From positions 1-54,755 of the forward strand of contig CAZNFR010000016.1 in assembly GCA_964572225.1 (NCBI GenBank): a stretch of DNA of 54,755 bases, given 5' to 3'. The notes under the pieces are model-generated. The model ran no database searches. It was not told the DNA's origin and saw nothing but the letters and a program-made list of their open reading frames with translations. Made by a program: the position numbers and the translations under genes. Every line of letters starts with the position of its first letter. The first letter of the stretch is position 1. Shown in pieces: positions 53,131-54,755 of the stretch. This DNA comes from CAZNFR01 sp964572225 (GTDB lineage Bacteria > Bacteroidota > Bacteroidia > Bacteroidales > GCA-2748055).

Positions 53131-54755
53131 ATGAAAAGAAGGTCTTTTATTCAAAAAGCAGGCCTTGGAGCCTCTGCTCTGGTACTTAAACCCGGAGCAC
53201 CTGCATTCCAAAACAGAAGCCATAATACGGACATTCCCATTTTCCGGGAAGTGAAGTCCCTGGATGATATTGTCACCAAAGAGGGGCATGTCCTTATCAG
53301 ATTGGAATTTAAAAATGAGAAACCGGCCGGAAGAACAGAATATAAATCGGTTATCAGTGTCGATAACGGAAATATTTTGAGTATAAGGGAGTATTTTTTC
53401 GAAGCGACAGAGGATGCTTACGACCCGGGGAAGAGGATTTATGAAGGAACTCCGGGAGGAAGGGATTTTGATGTTCTGGTTGTCAGATTGGATGGATTTA
53501 ATCCATCCACACGCCTGAACATTAGAAATGGACGTCAGAGAACGAGGATCAGCCTTGCAGAACTCATTTCCAGGCATGAGATCAGGATAATGGAAAATGG
53601 AACCCACCTGATTATCAATTACCTGATGGACAAAGAGATTGGCCCTCTAAACCTCTCTACCGCCGGCATAAGCAATCAGGGTAATGAGTTCAGTTTTGCG
53701 ATTATGGCAGATCCTCAGGGGGGAGATCCGGAATTTCAAAATCAAATGGGAACCCGAATAAAAATCCACAATGCCTGGGTAGAAGAAAGTATTCGAATCG
53801 TAAACGAAATGGATCCTCAGCCCCTCTTTACCTTAATGCTTGGGGATATTGTTGACGGGCAGGGCCCCGAAGAGTACTTCCTTCAGATGGAATCCTATTT
53901 TAAAAAGCTTAATACTCCGATTCTGTATGAAATTGGTAATCATGAATCAAAATACAGTGCAGCTTTTGAACCCGGGTATAATCATGAATCCTTAAGAAAT
54001 TATTACGAAGCCCAATACCGTGTCAATCAAACCGACAAACTTCTGTATTCTTTTGATCTGGGGAAATGGCATTTCATTGTTTGGCCCGATCCTCTCAGAA
54101 GTAGTTTTTGGAGAAGGCACCCTCACTATTTTGAATGGCTTGAAACGGATCTTGATGCAAACAGGGATAAACCTGTTATGGTATTTCATCATGTACCGGC
54201 TCACCCCATTGGAATTGATCCTCTTACCGAATATGCAGAATCGCCCTATGTAAAAAGAACCCTTACCGATATCCTTGCTCAGCATGGGAATGTGAAATAT
54301 GTTTTTAGCGGCCATGTCCATATTCCGCTCAAAGCCTCCATTAAAACGGCGGTTGAATACAAAGGGATGAAATTCATTAATCTGCCGGCTGCAGGATACA
54401 GACCAAGGGCCTTCGGCGAACAGGATCTGTATGGCGGACCCAGCCAGGGAGTGGCATTTGTTTCGGTTAGCGGAGAAAACGCGGTGGTTGATTTTAAGAC
54501 CGTTGCCGAGGATGTTTACCGCTATCCCGCAAAAATGAGGAGCATAACCCAGGCTGACTACCCTTTATGGTACTACTTCCGCTGGGAGCTGCCCAAAAAC
54601 CAAAAACTGGAAAATGGAAATTTCGAGTCAGGACTTGACCACTGGATCCGAAGGTATATTTACCAGGAGGATATTCATCCTAGCAATAAATGTGAGGTTA
54701 AGGATGCCCCTGAACAACCCGGGAAAAAAGCCCTTTACCTTTACTCCGCCAAAAG
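53131..54755 (+). CDS. Exported calcineurin-like metallophosphoesterase (3' end beyond the window)
   Basis: At least 541 residues, open at the window edge. Starts with a twin-arginine signal (MKRRSFIQKAGLGASALVL). Metallophosphoesterase metal motifs in order: ADPQGG (about 191-196), GDIVDG, GNHES, HHVPAHP, SGHVHIP. The first motif has Q where the common family has H, as seen in several surface-exported members. A jelly-roll-like region starts near residue 490 (ENGNFESGLDHW). The gene is in line with the third sulfatase, 114 bases downstream, so it may belong to the same locus and act on phosphate esters of the glycan or lipid. Confidence 0.8.
   Translation, partial: MKRRSFIQKAGLGASALVLKPGAPAFQNRSHNTDIPIFREVKSLDDIVTKEGHVLIRLEFKNEKPAGRTEYKSVISVDNGNILSIREYFFEATEDAYDPGKRIYEGTPGGRDFDVLVVRLDGFNPSTRLNIRNGRQRTRISLAELISRHEIRIMENGTHLIINYLMDKEIGPLNLSTAGISNQGNEFSFAIMADPQGGDPEFQNQMGTRIKIHNAWVEESIRIVNEMDPQPLFTLMLGDIVDGQGPEEYFLQMESYFKKLNTPILYEIGNHESKYSAAFEPGYNHESLRNYYEAQYRVNQTDKLLYSFDLGKWHFIVWPDPLRSSFWRRHPHYFEWLETDLDANRDKPVMVFHHVPAHPIGIDPLTEYAESPYVKRTLTDILAQHGNVKYVFSGHVHIPLKASIKTAVEYKGMKFINLPAAGYRPRAFGEQDLYGGPSQGVAFVSVSGENAVVDFKTVAEDVYRYPAKMRSITQADYPLWYYFRWELPKNQKLENGNFESGLDHWIRRYIYQEDIHPSNKCEVKDAPEQPGKKALYLYSAK

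Noticed and set aside
53062..53607. 181-codon minus-strand frame near the right end
   Set aside because: It is antisense to the start of the metallophosphoesterase, which has a Tat signal and complete metal motifs.

Overview
The window reads as a chromosomal piece of a free-living, probably marine or sediment, member of the Bacteroidota (Bacteroidales/Marinilabiliales-like). The signs are a SusC/SusD pair, several lipoprotein sulfatases, type IX secretion C-terminal domains on two secreted proteins, a GyrI-fused AraC regulator, and repeated TAnnTTTG promoter elements. Genus or species cannot be named from the sequence. A 10-N gap at 12049-12058 and a suspicious join at 199/200 suggest a draft or metagenome assembly. 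No phage, insertion sequence, integrase or CRISPR array was seen.

Region 1 (1-8.5 kb). The left edge has the 3' end of a Glu/Lys-rich octapeptide-repeat gene fused tail to tail with a DUF4143-type AAA ATPase, then tRNA-Arg(ACG). Next comes a respiratory cytochrome cluster: a 6-heme lipoprotein on the plus strand converging on a five-gene minus-strand operon (mono-heme lipoprotein, outer-membrane barrel, 7-heme membrane cytochrome, cytochrome b561-like protein, small cytochrome c). It is divergent from an FNR-type regulator that keeps four cysteines matching the oxygen-sensing [4Fe-4S] ligands of E. coli FNR. A histidine phosphatase and a broken DUF1697 gene follow.

Region 2 (8.7-14.5 kb). 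A J-domain-like/LRR protein and a methyltransferase precede a compact minus-strand operon: phytanoyl-CoA dioxygenase-like protein, glycyl radical enzyme (GRE) of unknown substrate, and its radical SAM activase. This puts a probably O2-using enzyme beside an O2-destroyed one and is the most unusual gene combination here. The GRE is split by the assembly gap but can be rejoined in frame.

Region 3 (14.6-28 kb). Mixed single genes: PhoD-like phosphoesterase lipoprotein, an SDR without its catalytic residues, secreted proteins, glycerol kinase (glpK), an AraC/GyrI regulator, an Arg/Asp-rich exported protein, and a two-gene ABC-2 exporter.

Region 4 (28-54.8 kb). Carbohydrate degradation. A Big_2-domain protein and a GH9 enzyme, both with T9SS sorting domains, are followed by a Tat/lipoprotein sugar isomerase-like protein. 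Then comes a polysaccharide utilisation locus: SusC, SusD, two sulfatases, a GH2 enzyme, a third sulfatase with a CBM9-like domain, and an exported metallophosphoesterase cut by the window end. The likely substrate is a sulfated, beta-galactoside-containing glycan. Neither the sulfatase-maturing enzyme nor a dedicated PUL regulator lies in the window.
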